Assembly: GCF_000213655.1 (NCBI RefSeq)
Contig: NC_015554.1
Location: 682,001 to 746,000 of the forward strand
DNA: 64,000 bases
DNA from: Alteromonas naphthalenivorans
Lineage (GTDB): Bacteria > Pseudomonadota > Gammaproteobacteria > Enterobacterales > Alteromonadaceae
Reading direction: 5' to 3'
Shown here one piece after another: positions 55,023 through 62,698 of this stretch. Position numbers and translations under genes: made by a program. Numbering within the stretch: the stretch's first letter is position 1; each line of letters begins with the position of its first letter. The notes beneath the pieces were generated by a model. It searched no databases and had not been told where the DNA came from. It saw only the letters and a program-made list of their open reading frames with translations.

Positions 55023-55385
55023 AATAAACTCGCCTTGAAAATTCATTAAACATTACTAGTTGTGTCTTTTTGTGTCAAATGTTGTAATTAAATTGGCTGC
55101 TTGTAGTAAGAAAGCTGGTTCAAGAGGCTTTACGCTAAACGTTCTGCACAAGGGCTGTATTTAGGTGTTTTGTTTAAGCGCTAAGTTTACGTGCTACGTT
55201 CAAGTGCTACGTTTAAGTGCTCTTGAACACGAGTTTATATTCACGTGCTTATATTTAAGTGGGTAGGTTCAAATGCTTATGGGCAAGTAAGACAGCGGAA
55301 AAAGGATATACTTTGTAAATGCATGGCATTTAGGTAAAGTGCTCACTTGATGTCGTATTAATTACTAAAAGATTGGTAAAGCAAT
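55023..55385. other. Divergent intergenic region with imperfect tandem repeats
   Basis: 363 bases between aidB (-) and the PaaX-like gene (+). No gene. It holds the repeat cluster at 55171-55290 and must contain both promoters. Confidence 0.5.
55171..55290. repeat. Imperfect tandem repeats of about 12-13 bases
   Basis: At least six units like GTTTAAGCGCTA, GTTTACGTGCTA, GTTCAAGTGCTA, GTTTAAGTGCTC, ATTCACGTGCTT and GTTCAAATGCTT follow one another, consensus GTTYAAGTGCTA. The units are spaced about 12-13 bases at first, then more loosely. They lie in the shared upstream region of aidB and the PaaX-like gene. Confidence 0.7.
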
Positions 55386-56192
55386 ATGTTACCCGAAAAA
55401 CCTACCGGTAAACCCGTAGCCCGCCACTTGTTAATGAAGCTACTTGGTTCACGCCCCGGTATAAAAATGGATGCCGCAAGCGCGGTAAGAGTAGGCGCCT
55501 TGTTTGGCATTTCGGAAAATAACATACGCGTTACCCTTACTCGCTTACAGTCGGCTAAACTGCTGAAGGTGGTGGAGCGTGGTTATTATCAGTTAGGCAA
55601 AGAAGGGGAGCAATTTGCTGGCGAGATCAGCAGTTGGCATACGGCAGAGTCTAGATTATGCGAATGGCGTGGTGATTGGCTTACCGTGCTGACTACCGCA
55701 TTAGCAAAGAGTGATCGTAAGGCCACACGTGCACAAGACAGGGCGCTTAAATTAATGGGCTTGAAAAAGCTCTCAGCAGACTTTTATGTTAGGCCGAACA
55801 ACCTTAACGATACGGTAGGAGCAACACGAAAGCGCTTGTACCGACTGGGGTTAGATAAAGGTGCTGTGGTGTTTAACGCATCTGACTTCGCAGACGCGAC
55901 GGAAAAAAAAGCAGCAGGGTTATGGCAAACCAAAAACCTCGAAGCTAGCTATGAAGAAGGATTAATTGAACTCGCGCGGTCGCGTAAGCGTATAGAAGGC
56001 CTATCACTAGATGATGCAGCAAAGGAATATTATACCGTCGGCGACAATGCCCTAAAACGGTTGGTGTTCGACCCGCTGCTTCCAGCCCCATTGGTTAATG
56101 TTGACCTTCGCAAAGCATTTCGTGCAAAAGTAGAAGAGTACGATAAGGCTGGCGCTGAAGTCTGGTATGAATTTTTAAATATAAATAAGTGA
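55386..56192 (+). CDS. PaaX-like transcriptional regulator
   Basis: 268 residues. The N-terminal winged helix (about 12-85) has MKLLGSRPG, VRVGALFGISENNIRVTLTRLQSAKLLKVVERGYYQL, here quoted in parts: VRVGALFGISENNIRV and TLTRLQSAKLL, typical of PaaX. The middle and C-terminal parts (WRGDWLTVLT, ADFYVRPNNL, YYTVGDNALKRLVFDPLLPAPL) match the PaaX/PaaX_C domains. PaaX represses phenylacetate genes when phenylacetyl-CoA is absent; this distant member has no paa genes nearby and probably answers to another acyl-CoA. It may regulate aidB opposite. Confidence 0.85.
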   Translation: MLPEKPTGKPVARHLLMKLLGSRPGIKMDAASAVRVGALFGISENNIRVTLTRLQSAKLLKVVERGYYQLGKEGEQFAGEISSWHTAESRLCEWRGDWLTVLTTALAKSDRKATRAQDRALKLMGLKKLSADFYVRPNNLNDTVGATRKRLYRLGLDKGAVVFNASDFADATEKKAAGLWQTKNLEASYEEGLIELARSRKRIEGLSLDDAAKEYYTVGDNALKRLVFDPLLPAPLVNVDLRKAFRAKVEEYDKAGAEVWYEFLNINK

Positions 56193-56325
56193 GGAAAGAG
56201 GTACGAGCACGGAGGTGCTTGCCTGATGCTATCTTTGTGGCACACTGTCATTGGAATTACCGAAAAACGGCTGCATAGATACGCACAGATTTTCCAACTT
56301 AAATACGTGACATGGAATAAGTAGT

Positions 56326-57438
56326 ATGACGTCAAACCGCCCCCTGTTTAAACATATTCGTAACCACACCGCGCTTTTCAGTGAATTGTCGCGTTATCGT
56401 AACATCGCGGTGCAAGGCCTCGGCCTTTCTGAGTACGAATTTCACAAAACCCCCAAGTTCGTTGCAGAAGATGGGCGTCGGCTCACTATTGAGCCAGAGC
56501 GAAGTATTGTATTACCAAATGTAGAGCAACTTAAGGGCGTAAAGAGTAAGCTTGAAAAAGCCATACCTACACTCACGATGGTTGAGCACAGCGAGATTGG
56601 TTATCGCTATCCTACTGCAGCACTGGCGGGCTTAGATGCCCCTTTTATCAAGCGAATGCGCTCTGAGTATTTTCATAAAGTTGATGAAGACAGGAGTATC
56701 TGCCGGCCTGTAAATTTATCTTACGGTATTAAAAGCCGCGGAAAAGCAGATAATCGGCAAGAGTATGAAGTGTGGATGCCTGATGAGGCACCAGAGCAAA
56801 GCCCCTTGCCACTGCTAATCGATCTTTATGGTGAAGACTTACCCAACGATGTGCGTCATTTTGTAGAGCAACCTTCGAAAGTGCACGGGTGGATGGGAGT
56901 TAAGCGGGCAGCATTTGAAGCCTTGTATCAAAATAAAGAAATATGTGGCGATCTGGTAATTTGTGTTGCCATGAGCGTAGATGCATACAATATTGGCGCA
57001 CGCCCTGACTTGTCGTTCTCGCCAGAAGCAGAAAGCAGTATTGCGGCTAGCAATGCAGAGCTAGAGTGGGAAATAGAAGGTTATTATGCGCCCCGTGATT
57101 GGGAGTTTGACCACGACATGGTGTGGTCGGCAATCAACCACACATTGGCAGCTATTAACGCGCCTTTAACTGATTTATACGGCAGTACCATATTGCCAGT
57201 TGTAGAAAGCAAAACAGAACGTATTTTGTCTACGCTTAAAAGCTTAGGTGTTCGCCAAGAAGAGATTGATGAGATGAATCTACAACCTTGGGAGTTTATG
57301 CTTAATGAAAGTTCTCATAGGGTTAAATCTCACGATCCATCTAGGCCGGTTAACCTTTTAGGTAGGTTAAACCGTTTGTTCTACCAGCAAGATCGAAAAC
57401 TTCCTTCTCTAAACTGGATGCACGATTTAATCACCTAA
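56326..57438 (+). CDS. Protein of unknown function, 370 aa
   Basis: Soluble, mixed alpha/beta, no signal peptide or membrane segment. The central part (about 150-240) has SPLPLLIDLYGEDLPNDVRHF, WMGVKRAAFEAL and DLVICVAMSVDAYNIGARPDLS, which has the look of an alpha/beta Rossmann- or hydrolase-like core, but no nucleophile elbow is visible. Polar C-terminal third. Coding from 56326 to the stop is uninterrupted and codon use matches neighbours. It follows the PaaX-like gene at 133 bases on the same strand. Family not recognised. Confidence 0.7.
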   Translation: MTSNRPLFKHIRNHTALFSELSRYRNIAVQGLGLSEYEFHKTPKFVAEDGRRLTIEPERSIVLPNVEQLKGVKSKLEKAIPTLTMVEHSEIGYRYPTAALAGLDAPFIKRMRSEYFHKVDEDRSICRPVNLSYGIKSRGKADNRQEYEVWMPDEAPEQSPLPLLIDLYGEDLPNDVRHFVEQPSKVHGWMGVKRAAFEALYQNKEICGDLVICVAMSVDAYNIGARPDLSFSPEAESSIAASNAELEWEIEGYYAPRDWEFDHDMVWSAINHTLAAINAPLTDLYGSTILPVVESKTERILSTLKSLGVRQEEIDEMNLQPWEFMLNESSHRVKSHDPSRPVNLLGRLNRLFYQQDRKLPSLNWMHDLIT

Positions 57439-57885
57439 TCGCAAAAGTATAAAAGCCACCACGGCTATTAGCTTAATCATTGATGCCTGCCGCACGAAAC
57501 CGGTGGGCATTTTTGTTTCAGTGACCTCATGACTTATCTGATGCAAATTTGTGAATACATATCCACTCCCTCGCATTTCATAGGTCAGCGCAATATATCG
57601 CTTGGGCATTTTAATAACTTCAAAATCTACCTTTAAGCTGCTGAATACAGCCGTATCCAATATTAGATAACAATAATGTACGTTACATATATTCGCATTT
57701 TGTAACAACGATTGTTAGAAAGGTTAATTTTTGTAAAAAACTTACAGAATTGATGTGAAAAGTACAGTTTTTTGCCTTTTTCTGTAATTTAATTACGAAA
57801 TAAGCTTTCTTTTACGTAATTTTTGGTCATAATGTACTCGTTGCTTAAGAAAACTCTAATTTTGTTACACAATAGGAATTACATT
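57439..57885. other. Intergenic region, 447 bases
   Basis: It holds the terminator at 57483-57514 and, at its right end, the promoter region of the DUF3718 gene. A minus-strand frame at 57427-57708 is open but lacks a ribosome binding site and overlaps the terminator, so it is not called. Confidence 0.5.
57483..57514 (+). terminator. Probable terminator after the 370-aa protein gene
   Basis: ATGCCTGCCG (57483-57492) pairs with CGGTGGGCAT (57501-57510) with two G-T wobbles, loop CACGAAAC, followed by TTTT. Confidence 0.7.
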
Positions 57886-58350
57886 ATGAAACTGTCAACT
57901 TTCGCCATTGCTCTAATCTCTTCAGTAGCGTCTTTAAATGCTTTTGCTCAAGACGTTCGTTTAAACCCAGTTAATCAAAACATTGAAACACAAGCTTGCT
58001 ACACAGCCGCTACAGAAGGCTACAGAGCAGCAAAGCGCTTAATTCGTGACAACGGATTAAATGTTGCGTCTTTCAGTGCATCATTGCTTTGTAATGACGT
58101 AAGCTTAAGAAAGTTTGCTGACTTATACAGTGATAAAACTACTAGTGAAGCTAAAGGTATCGCGCTTGTTGCTAAAAACGAAGATATCGCTTCAAAAGCA
58201 TGTCTAGATGCCGTTTCAATCGGTACAGAAAAAGCACTTGCTAAGCATGGCTTAGAAGGCGAAACCATTATTTGTAACCACAAAGAAATGTCAGCCTTTG
58301 TTCGTTCTTATAACGCTGAAACAGTTGTTGTACGTCCATTCTCTGAATAG
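57886..58350 (+). CDS. DUF3718 secreted protein with two tandem domains
   Basis: Start at 57886 with AGGAATTACATT upstream; the frame extends to 57823. 154 residues with a signal peptide ending AFAQD. Two DUF3718-like units follow each other: ACYTAATEGYRAAKRLIRDN...LLCNDVSLRKFADLY and ACLDAVSIGTEKALAKHG...IICNHKEMSAFVRSY, each with a Cys pair at the same spacing. The related protein at 44538 has one unit. Function unknown, periplasmic or secreted. Confidence 0.85.
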   Translation: MKLSTFAIALISSVASLNAFAQDVRLNPVNQNIETQACYTAATEGYRAAKRLIRDNGLNVASFSASLLCNDVSLRKFADLYSDKTTSEAKGIALVAKNEDIASKACLDAVSIGTEKALAKHGLEGETIICNHKEMSAFVRSYNAETVVVRPFSE

Positions 58351-58387
58351 TACAGCTTTACTGATATAACGTTTGTTTACAGTTTCA

Positions 58388-58414
58388 TGGCCCACTCGGC
58401 AACTGGGTGGGCCA
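58388..58414 (+). terminator. Hairpin after DUF3718 gene
   Basis: TGGCCCAC and GTGGGCCA pair exactly; T-G and C-G extend the stem to 10 pairs around GGCAACT. The T-run begins a few bases later (TTATTTTT), so termination is likely but not ideal in form. Confidence 0.65.
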
Positions 58415-58618
58415 GTAACTTATTTTTATCACTGCGCCTTCTGGTGTTAAAAATACCCCTCAAAAAATATTTCCTCTCTTAATATAATCACGCAAATTTA
58501 ATTTCTTTATCTAAAAACCATTACTATCCCTTACGGTTTACCTGAGCTACGCGTATCAACGGGTGTACTTTTTGTTTTCAGTTCCCTATGTTCTTTCTTA
58601 TCAACAAACTCCATGGAA

Positions 58619-58635
58619 TATGCACATTGTGCATA
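58619..58635. promoter_or_regulatory. Perfect 17-bp palindrome upstream of YHYH lipoprotein operon
   Basis: TATGCACA, T, TGTGCATA: two exact 8-base arms around one base, 105 bases before the start at 58741. A candidate operator for the three-gene operon. Confidence 0.5.
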
Positions 58636-58740
58636 CAAGCCCTGTGCTAATTTACTGACTATTCACGATCCTTACATATGTTTGCACAGTGTATAAACGT
58701 ATGAATATTGCTGCAGTAAATACTAATAGAGAGAATCACC

Positions 58741-59619
58741 ATGTCGAAAAGTCCCCACGCATTACGTGCATTGTTTTGTGTAAGTATTTTATCGGTACTA
58801 ACAGCGTGTGGCGGAAGTTCGTCTACCGATGAAACGGTAGATAGCAGCACAAGTGTTGATACTGGAACCGCAGTAGATACGGGTAGCGACAGTGATTCAA
58901 GTACAACAACGTGCGACTCACCTATGACCGAGCTTTCAAGTGCTTATCTTGAATTTGTTGCGGCGCCTAATGTCACTATTGTGTTGTCTGAAGATGGATG
59001 CACAGTGTCGCTAGAATCAGCCGGAAAACCCGATCATACATCATCGTATTGGGATTCAGGTAACGCCAGCGGTTTATATGTTGAGCCTGAAGATGAAACC
59101 TTATTTAACCAACAACGTTCCCCAGGCGACATTGAAGATTATATTAACGATTACGACTTAACTGTGCCCGTATCACCGGAACTTGCTGCAACTTCATCGG
59201 CTACGCCGTTAGGTGCGATAGGTATTGCCTTAAGCGGCGCGCCCATTTTCAACGATTCAGAAGGGACCGGGGATGTATCGCTAGGTGTGATCCAAGGTTT
59301 CGATCGAAATGGCGCCCACACAGGACCGCAAACTTACCATTATCATTTGGAGCCGCAAGCCATCTCCTACGATGATGACTCGCTAGTAGGCATCATGGCA
59401 GATGGCTTTTTTATCTTTGGAAGACGTTGCTATTCAACCGTAGGCTACCCGACGGATCTTGATGAATCGAATGGCCACACGTCAATTACCCTTTATACCG
59501 GTGGTTCAGAAGAAGATGCTGAATATCACTATCATGTATCAACAGAACAATACCTAAATGGCGATTATTACCTTAATTTCCCAGGTAACTTTCAAGGTAC
59601 GCCGAGTGATATTAACTAA
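58741..59619 (+). CDS. YHYH domain lipoprotein, second copy
   Basis: 292 residues with the lipobox LTAC and Cys at about 23, then a Ser/Thr/Asp linker. The YHYH domain shows QTYHYHLEPQ and EYHYHVSTEQ near the C-terminus, and a GIMADGFFIFGRRCYST core equivalent to the MIGYALDGFGLYAKL stretch of the copy at 26693. Much sequence differs between the two, and the CxxC pairs of the first copy are absent here. It is followed by an overlapping MORN-like gene and a Sco1-type gene in one operon. Confidence 0.85.
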   Translation: MSKSPHALRALFCVSILSVLTACGGSSSTDETVDSSTSVDTGTAVDTGSDSDSSTTTCDSPMTELSSAYLEFVAAPNVTIVLSEDGCTVSLESAGKPDHTSSYWDSGNASGLYVEPEDETLFNQQRSPGDIEDYINDYDLTVPVSPELAATSSATPLGAIGIALSGAPIFNDSEGTGDVSLGVIQGFDRNGAHTGPQTYHYHLEPQAISYDDDSLVGIMADGFFIFGRRCYSTVGYPTDLDESNGHTSITLYTGGSEEDAEYHYHVSTEQYLNGDYYLNFPGNFQGTPSDIN

Positions 59620-60226
59620 ACCGCTAACCTACAAGGCACTGAGGTTCTGTGTGCTTTGGCTAGCAGCAACTTGCGGGGCGGTAGCCTTTAGCGATAGACC
59701 GCAATTAGTGGTGTATGAAAGTGACATATCACTAGACAAGCAAGGCGTTCGAATTTACAAGCGTGCCCCTTTTACTGGAAAAGTAGTGAGCTATCACCCC
59801 ACCGGAAAACTGGCTACAGAAGATGAATTTGTTGCTGGGCGCCGCGCAGGCGTGGCAAAAAAGTGGTTTTCGAACGGCACCTTAGGTTACGAGGCTTATT
59901 ATGTATCAGGGGCACGAGAGGGCAGTGCAAAAACCTGGTGGGTTAACGGTAATCTTCGCTCGGCATTTGTGTATGAAGACGGCAAAGTCGAGGGCGAGGG
60001 CTGGCGATGGTACAGAAGTGGTGCCAAGTTCAAAAAGTTTAACTATCACGCAGGCCAGCCAACAGGGTTGCAGCAAGCGTGGCGCCAAAACCGCACCTTA
60101 TACTCAAATTTCGAATACAAAAATGGGCGGATTTATGGGCTTAGAAAAGCGAACAACTGTGTGGGGCTTGAAGATGAAGTTATTTCTGTTGATTACTACC
60201 AAAATCAGGCAGGTCTTAGTTTCTAG
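59606..60226 (+). CDS. Exported MORN-repeat-like protein
   Basis: A GTG start at 59606 with AAGG upstream is favoured, overlapping the YHYH stop by 14 bases and giving a signal peptide (ALRFCVLWLAATCGAVAFS); the frame extends to 59558. 206 residues. Repeats of the toxin_YwqK/MORN type follow: YKRAPFTGKVVSYHPTGKL, GRRAGVAKKWFSNGTLGYEAYY, GAREGSAKTWWVNGNLRSAFVY, KVEGEGWRWYRSGAKFKKFNY. Such repeats form beta-hairpin scaffolds. The role is unknown. It is translationally coupled to its neighbours. Confidence 0.8.
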   Translation: MILTKPLTYKALRFCVLWLAATCGAVAFSDRPQLVVYESDISLDKQGVRIYKRAPFTGKVVSYHPTGKLATEDEFVAGRRAGVAKKWFSNGTLGYEAYYVSGAREGSAKTWWVNGNLRSAFVYEDGKVEGEGWRWYRSGAKFKKFNYHAGQPTGLQQAWRQNRTLYSNFEYKNGRIYGLRKANNCVGLEDEVISVDYYQNQAGLSF

Positions 60227-60866
60227 CATACTGCTGTTACTAGGCAGCGGCAGTGTAATAACGGTAACTTCAGCCTACGGGGCTGAAGATTTATCTAACC
60301 AATTACCTTACTACAACAGCAAAGAATTTACACCGCACTGGATTGAAAGCGATAGTGAAGCGCTTAATGGTTTTCACCAAATACCGCCGTTTAGTTTCAC
60401 TAATCAAGACGGTGAAGAGGTCAGCGAAAAAGATTTCGATAATAAAATTTACGTGGCTGGTTTTTTCTTTAGCACTTGCCCTGGTATTTGCCCCATGATC
60501 CGCTCTAAGTTAGCCAAGGTACAAGAAGCATTTATTGATGACGATAACGTAAAAATTCTTCAGCACTCGATTAGGCCGCATACCGATACGGTAGAGTTGC
60601 TAAAAGCTTATGCGGATAAAAATGGCATTGTGAGCGGTAAGTGGTATTTGGCGACAGGAGAGCGAGATGCTATTTATTCATTAGCAAAAAGCGCGTACTT
60701 CGCTAGCGACGATCTGGGGAATTTGCAAAATACAGAAGATTTTTTGCATACGGAAAGTTTGTTACTAATAGATAAAAATCGCCATATTCGAGGCATATAC
60801 AATGGCCTTAACAGCGCCTCAGTAGATTATCTCATTAGTGACATTGAAGCGCTGAAAGCTGAATAA
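60174..60866 (+). CDS. SCO1/SenC family protein
   Basis: The start at 60174 (MKLFLLITTKIRQVL) overlaps the MORN-like gene; 60135 is an alternative. About 230 residues with an N-terminal anchor or signal (ending AYGAED). Thioredoxin-fold SCO domain: FSFTNQDGEEVSEKDF, YVAGFFFSTCPGICPMIRSKL with the copper-binding CxxxC, and EDFLHTESLLLIDKNRHIRG carrying the third copper-ligand His. SCO proteins load copper to cytochrome oxidase or act in thiol balance. Linkage to a YHYH lipoprotein points to metal handling for both. Confidence 0.88.
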   Translation: MKLFLLITTKIRQVLVSSILLLLGSGSVITVTSAYGAEDLSNQLPYYNSKEFTPHWIESDSEALNGFHQIPPFSFTNQDGEEVSEKDFDNKIYVAGFFFSTCPGICPMIRSKLAKVQEAFIDDDNVKILQHSIRPHTDTVELLKAYADKNGIVSGKWYLATGERDAIYSLAKSAYFASDDLGNLQNTEDFLHTESLLLIDKNRHIRGIYNGLNSASVDYLISDIEALKAE

Positions 60867-60926
60867 ATGAGTCTTGGTCAGTAAGAAAGGGCGAATGTTC
60901 AACAAGCAGTCAGGTAAGGCTCATCA

Positions 60927-61673
60927 CTAAATAGCGAACCGCCCTTTAAATAAGCTGGTTTGTCTACGGGACACTTCTACTTCAGCGCCACTTTCCATTG
61001 TTAACTCTAGTGCGCCAGAACTGCATGGTTGAACGGCAGTTATCTTATCTAATTGCACGATGAAACTTCGGCTTACGCGAAAGAAGTGGCTGTCGGGTAG
61101 GCGCTTTTCAATTTGTGCTAACGTTCTGTTCAGCATTGGGTGTTTGTCTTCAAAGTGAACTTGAGTGTAATTGCCCATGGCCTCGAAACGCTCTACTTTA
61201 GATAAAGGAATTAGCCAGCATTGGGTTCCATCTTTAACAAAAAATCGCTCTTCCATGGTCATAGGTGAAGCGACCGAGGTTTTAGTTTCTTCCAATGCAA
61301 AACTCAAAGATAACTTTTCACAGGCTTGTGCAAGTCTGGTTTGTGTTATTGGTTTTAGTAAATAATCTACGGCGTTATTTTCAAATGCATCTAACGCGTA
61401 TTGTTCAAAAGCAGTGGTGAAAATGACCCTTGGGGCGGGTAACAATTCAGTCAGTAAATCAAACCCATTTCCGTCGGGTAAATTTATATCTAAGAAAATA
61501 ACGTCTATATGATGCTTGGTTAAAGCATCCCTCGCTTGGGCTAAATTTTCCGCTTCGGCTACCAGCGTAATATTGGGTATTTGCGTGAGTTGAGATTTTA
61601 GCTCAACACGACCCAACCGAGAATCTTCTACAATTATCGCACTATAACTTCTGGTTTGCGTGGTGGTGGTCAT
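60927..61673 (-). CDS. LytTR-type response regulator
   Basis: 248 residues. Receiver domain (about 12-125) with phosphoacceptor Asp62 in VIFLDINLPDG and the conserved Lys in YLLKPI. LytTR DNA-binding domain (about 145-245): EERFFVKDGTQCWLIPLSKV, LNRTLAQIEKRLPDSHFFRVSRSFIVQL, quoted in parts. Its ATG overlaps the kinase stop as ATGA, with AAGGAAGAGC upstream, so the pair is co-translated. Target genes unknown. Confidence 0.93.
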   Translation of the reverse strand: MTTTTQTRSYSAIIVEDSRLGRVELKSQLTQIPNITLVAEAENLAQARDALTKHHIDVIFLDINLPDGNGFDLLTELLPAPRVIFTTAFEQYALDAFENNAVDYLLKPITQTRLAQACEKLSLSFALEETKTSVASPMTMEERFFVKDGTQCWLIPLSKVERFEAMGNYTQVHFEDKHPMLNRTLAQIEKRLPDSHFFRVSRSFIVQLDKITAVQPCSSGALELTMESGAEVEVSRRQTSLFKGRFAI

Positions 61674-62698
61674 TGCTCTTCCTTGATAACAATTTTCGCC
61701 GACACTTGGTGCTGATTTTCTGTCAAAGAGAAATATGCTCTGTCGGCATAGAGTAAATTTAAACGCTGCTTAATGTTAGTAATACCTAGGCTTGTAGAGC
61801 CTTTAGATGGCGTTAAATTTCCTGGATTGACAACCTCAATAGATAAATTGTTATCGGCAATTATATTAATGGTAATTGTGCCTCCAGATACGAGTGCCCC
61901 TATGCCATGCTTGATGGCGTTTTCAACCAGCAATTGAAGTGCTAAACAAGGCACTTGCCACTTTTCAATATCGCCAGACACGTCCCAGACTACCCGCAAT
62001 CGGTTTTCAAATTGAAGCTTATTTAATTGAATAAAGCTTTTAGTAAGATCTACCTCTTGGGGTAAAGACCATACTTTGTCTTGCTTAGTTTGCAATGTAG
62101 TTCTAAGTACTTCTGACAGTTGCGCTAAGCTATCTCTGGCCTTATTGGTGTCTTCTAAAATAAGCGCCCTAATGTTATTAATTACATTGAACATAAAGTG
62201 AGGATTGAGCTGATTAATTAACAAGTCCATCTGGCTTGACGCTAACGCTTGGCGTAATTCGGCCTCACGTCGATACGCTAGCTTTAACGATTGTTGACGT
62301 TTTAGAAGTAAGTAAACCGCTGACCAACAGAGCAAGAAAATGAAAATAGTAGGGAAGGAAGCGACTAGTTGGAGTATGGGTAAGCTGCCCACTTCGCCAA
62401 ACAAATATTGTTGATTAGGCAGTAAGATTAAGCCAACTATAAATATAGCAATACATGACGCTGCAGCACTGCCTAGTATTGCTTGTCCAACCCCTTTGGG
62501 AATGGAAGCTGAAACTTGGTCGCGATAAAACATTTTAAGAAAACCACTGGCTGCAAGAAGTGCAACAAACAAGCTTAAAGAGTTTACCAACTCGCCCAAT
62601 TTGTAGTGGGTAAAGTAACCTCGGGCCAATAAGTTGAATAAGGTTAAGCTGCCCCAAATGCCTATTTGGAACAGCCAAAAGCTTATGGTCTGTTTCAT
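61670..62698 (-). CDS. LytS/YehU-type sensor histidine kinase
   Basis: Start at 62698 (MKQTISFWLF), which overlaps the hydrolase stop as ATGA; the frame extends to a TTG at 62713. 342 residues. Four membrane helices in the N-terminal 130 residues, a coiled segment (KRQQSLKLAYRREAELRQ), the His_kinase motif QLNPHFMFNVINNIRAL with the phosphorylated His, and an HATPase_c domain (ENAIKHGIGALV, GTSLGITNIKQRL). It signals to the LytTR regulator downstream. The stimulus is unknown. Confidence 0.92.
   Translation of the reverse strand: MKQTISFWLFQIGIWGSLTLFNLLARGYFTHYKLGELVNSLSLFVALLAASGFLKMFYRDQVSASIPKGVGQAILGSAAASCIAIFIVGLILLPNQQYLFGEVGSLPILQLVASFPTIFIFLLCWSAVYLLLKRQQSLKLAYRREAELRQALASSQMDLLINQLNPHFMFNVINNIRALILEDTNKARDSLAQLSEVLRTTLQTKQDKVWSLPQEVDLTKSFIQLNKLQFENRLRVVWDVSGDIEKWQVPCLALQLLVENAIKHGIGALVSGGTITINIIADNNLSIEVVNPGNLTPSKGSTSLGITNIKQRLNLLYADRAYFSLTENQHQVSAKIVIKEEQ

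Larger units (their letters stand above)
58351..58740. other. Intergenic region, 390 bases
   Basis: It contains the hairpin at 58388-58414 and the palindrome at 58619-58635. No coding frame was seen on either strand. Confidence 0.5.

Noticed and set aside
57427..57708. Minus-strand 93-residue frame after the 370-aa protein gene
   Set aside because: It overlaps the upstream gene end and the terminator, and no start has a good ribosome binding site. A later start at MPKRYIALTY cannot be excluded but has little support.
60886..60947. AAAGGGCG and CGCCCTTT inverted repeat between the Sco1-type and LytTR genes
   Set aside because: The arms are 46 bases apart and the right one lies in coding sequence; not convincing as a terminator.
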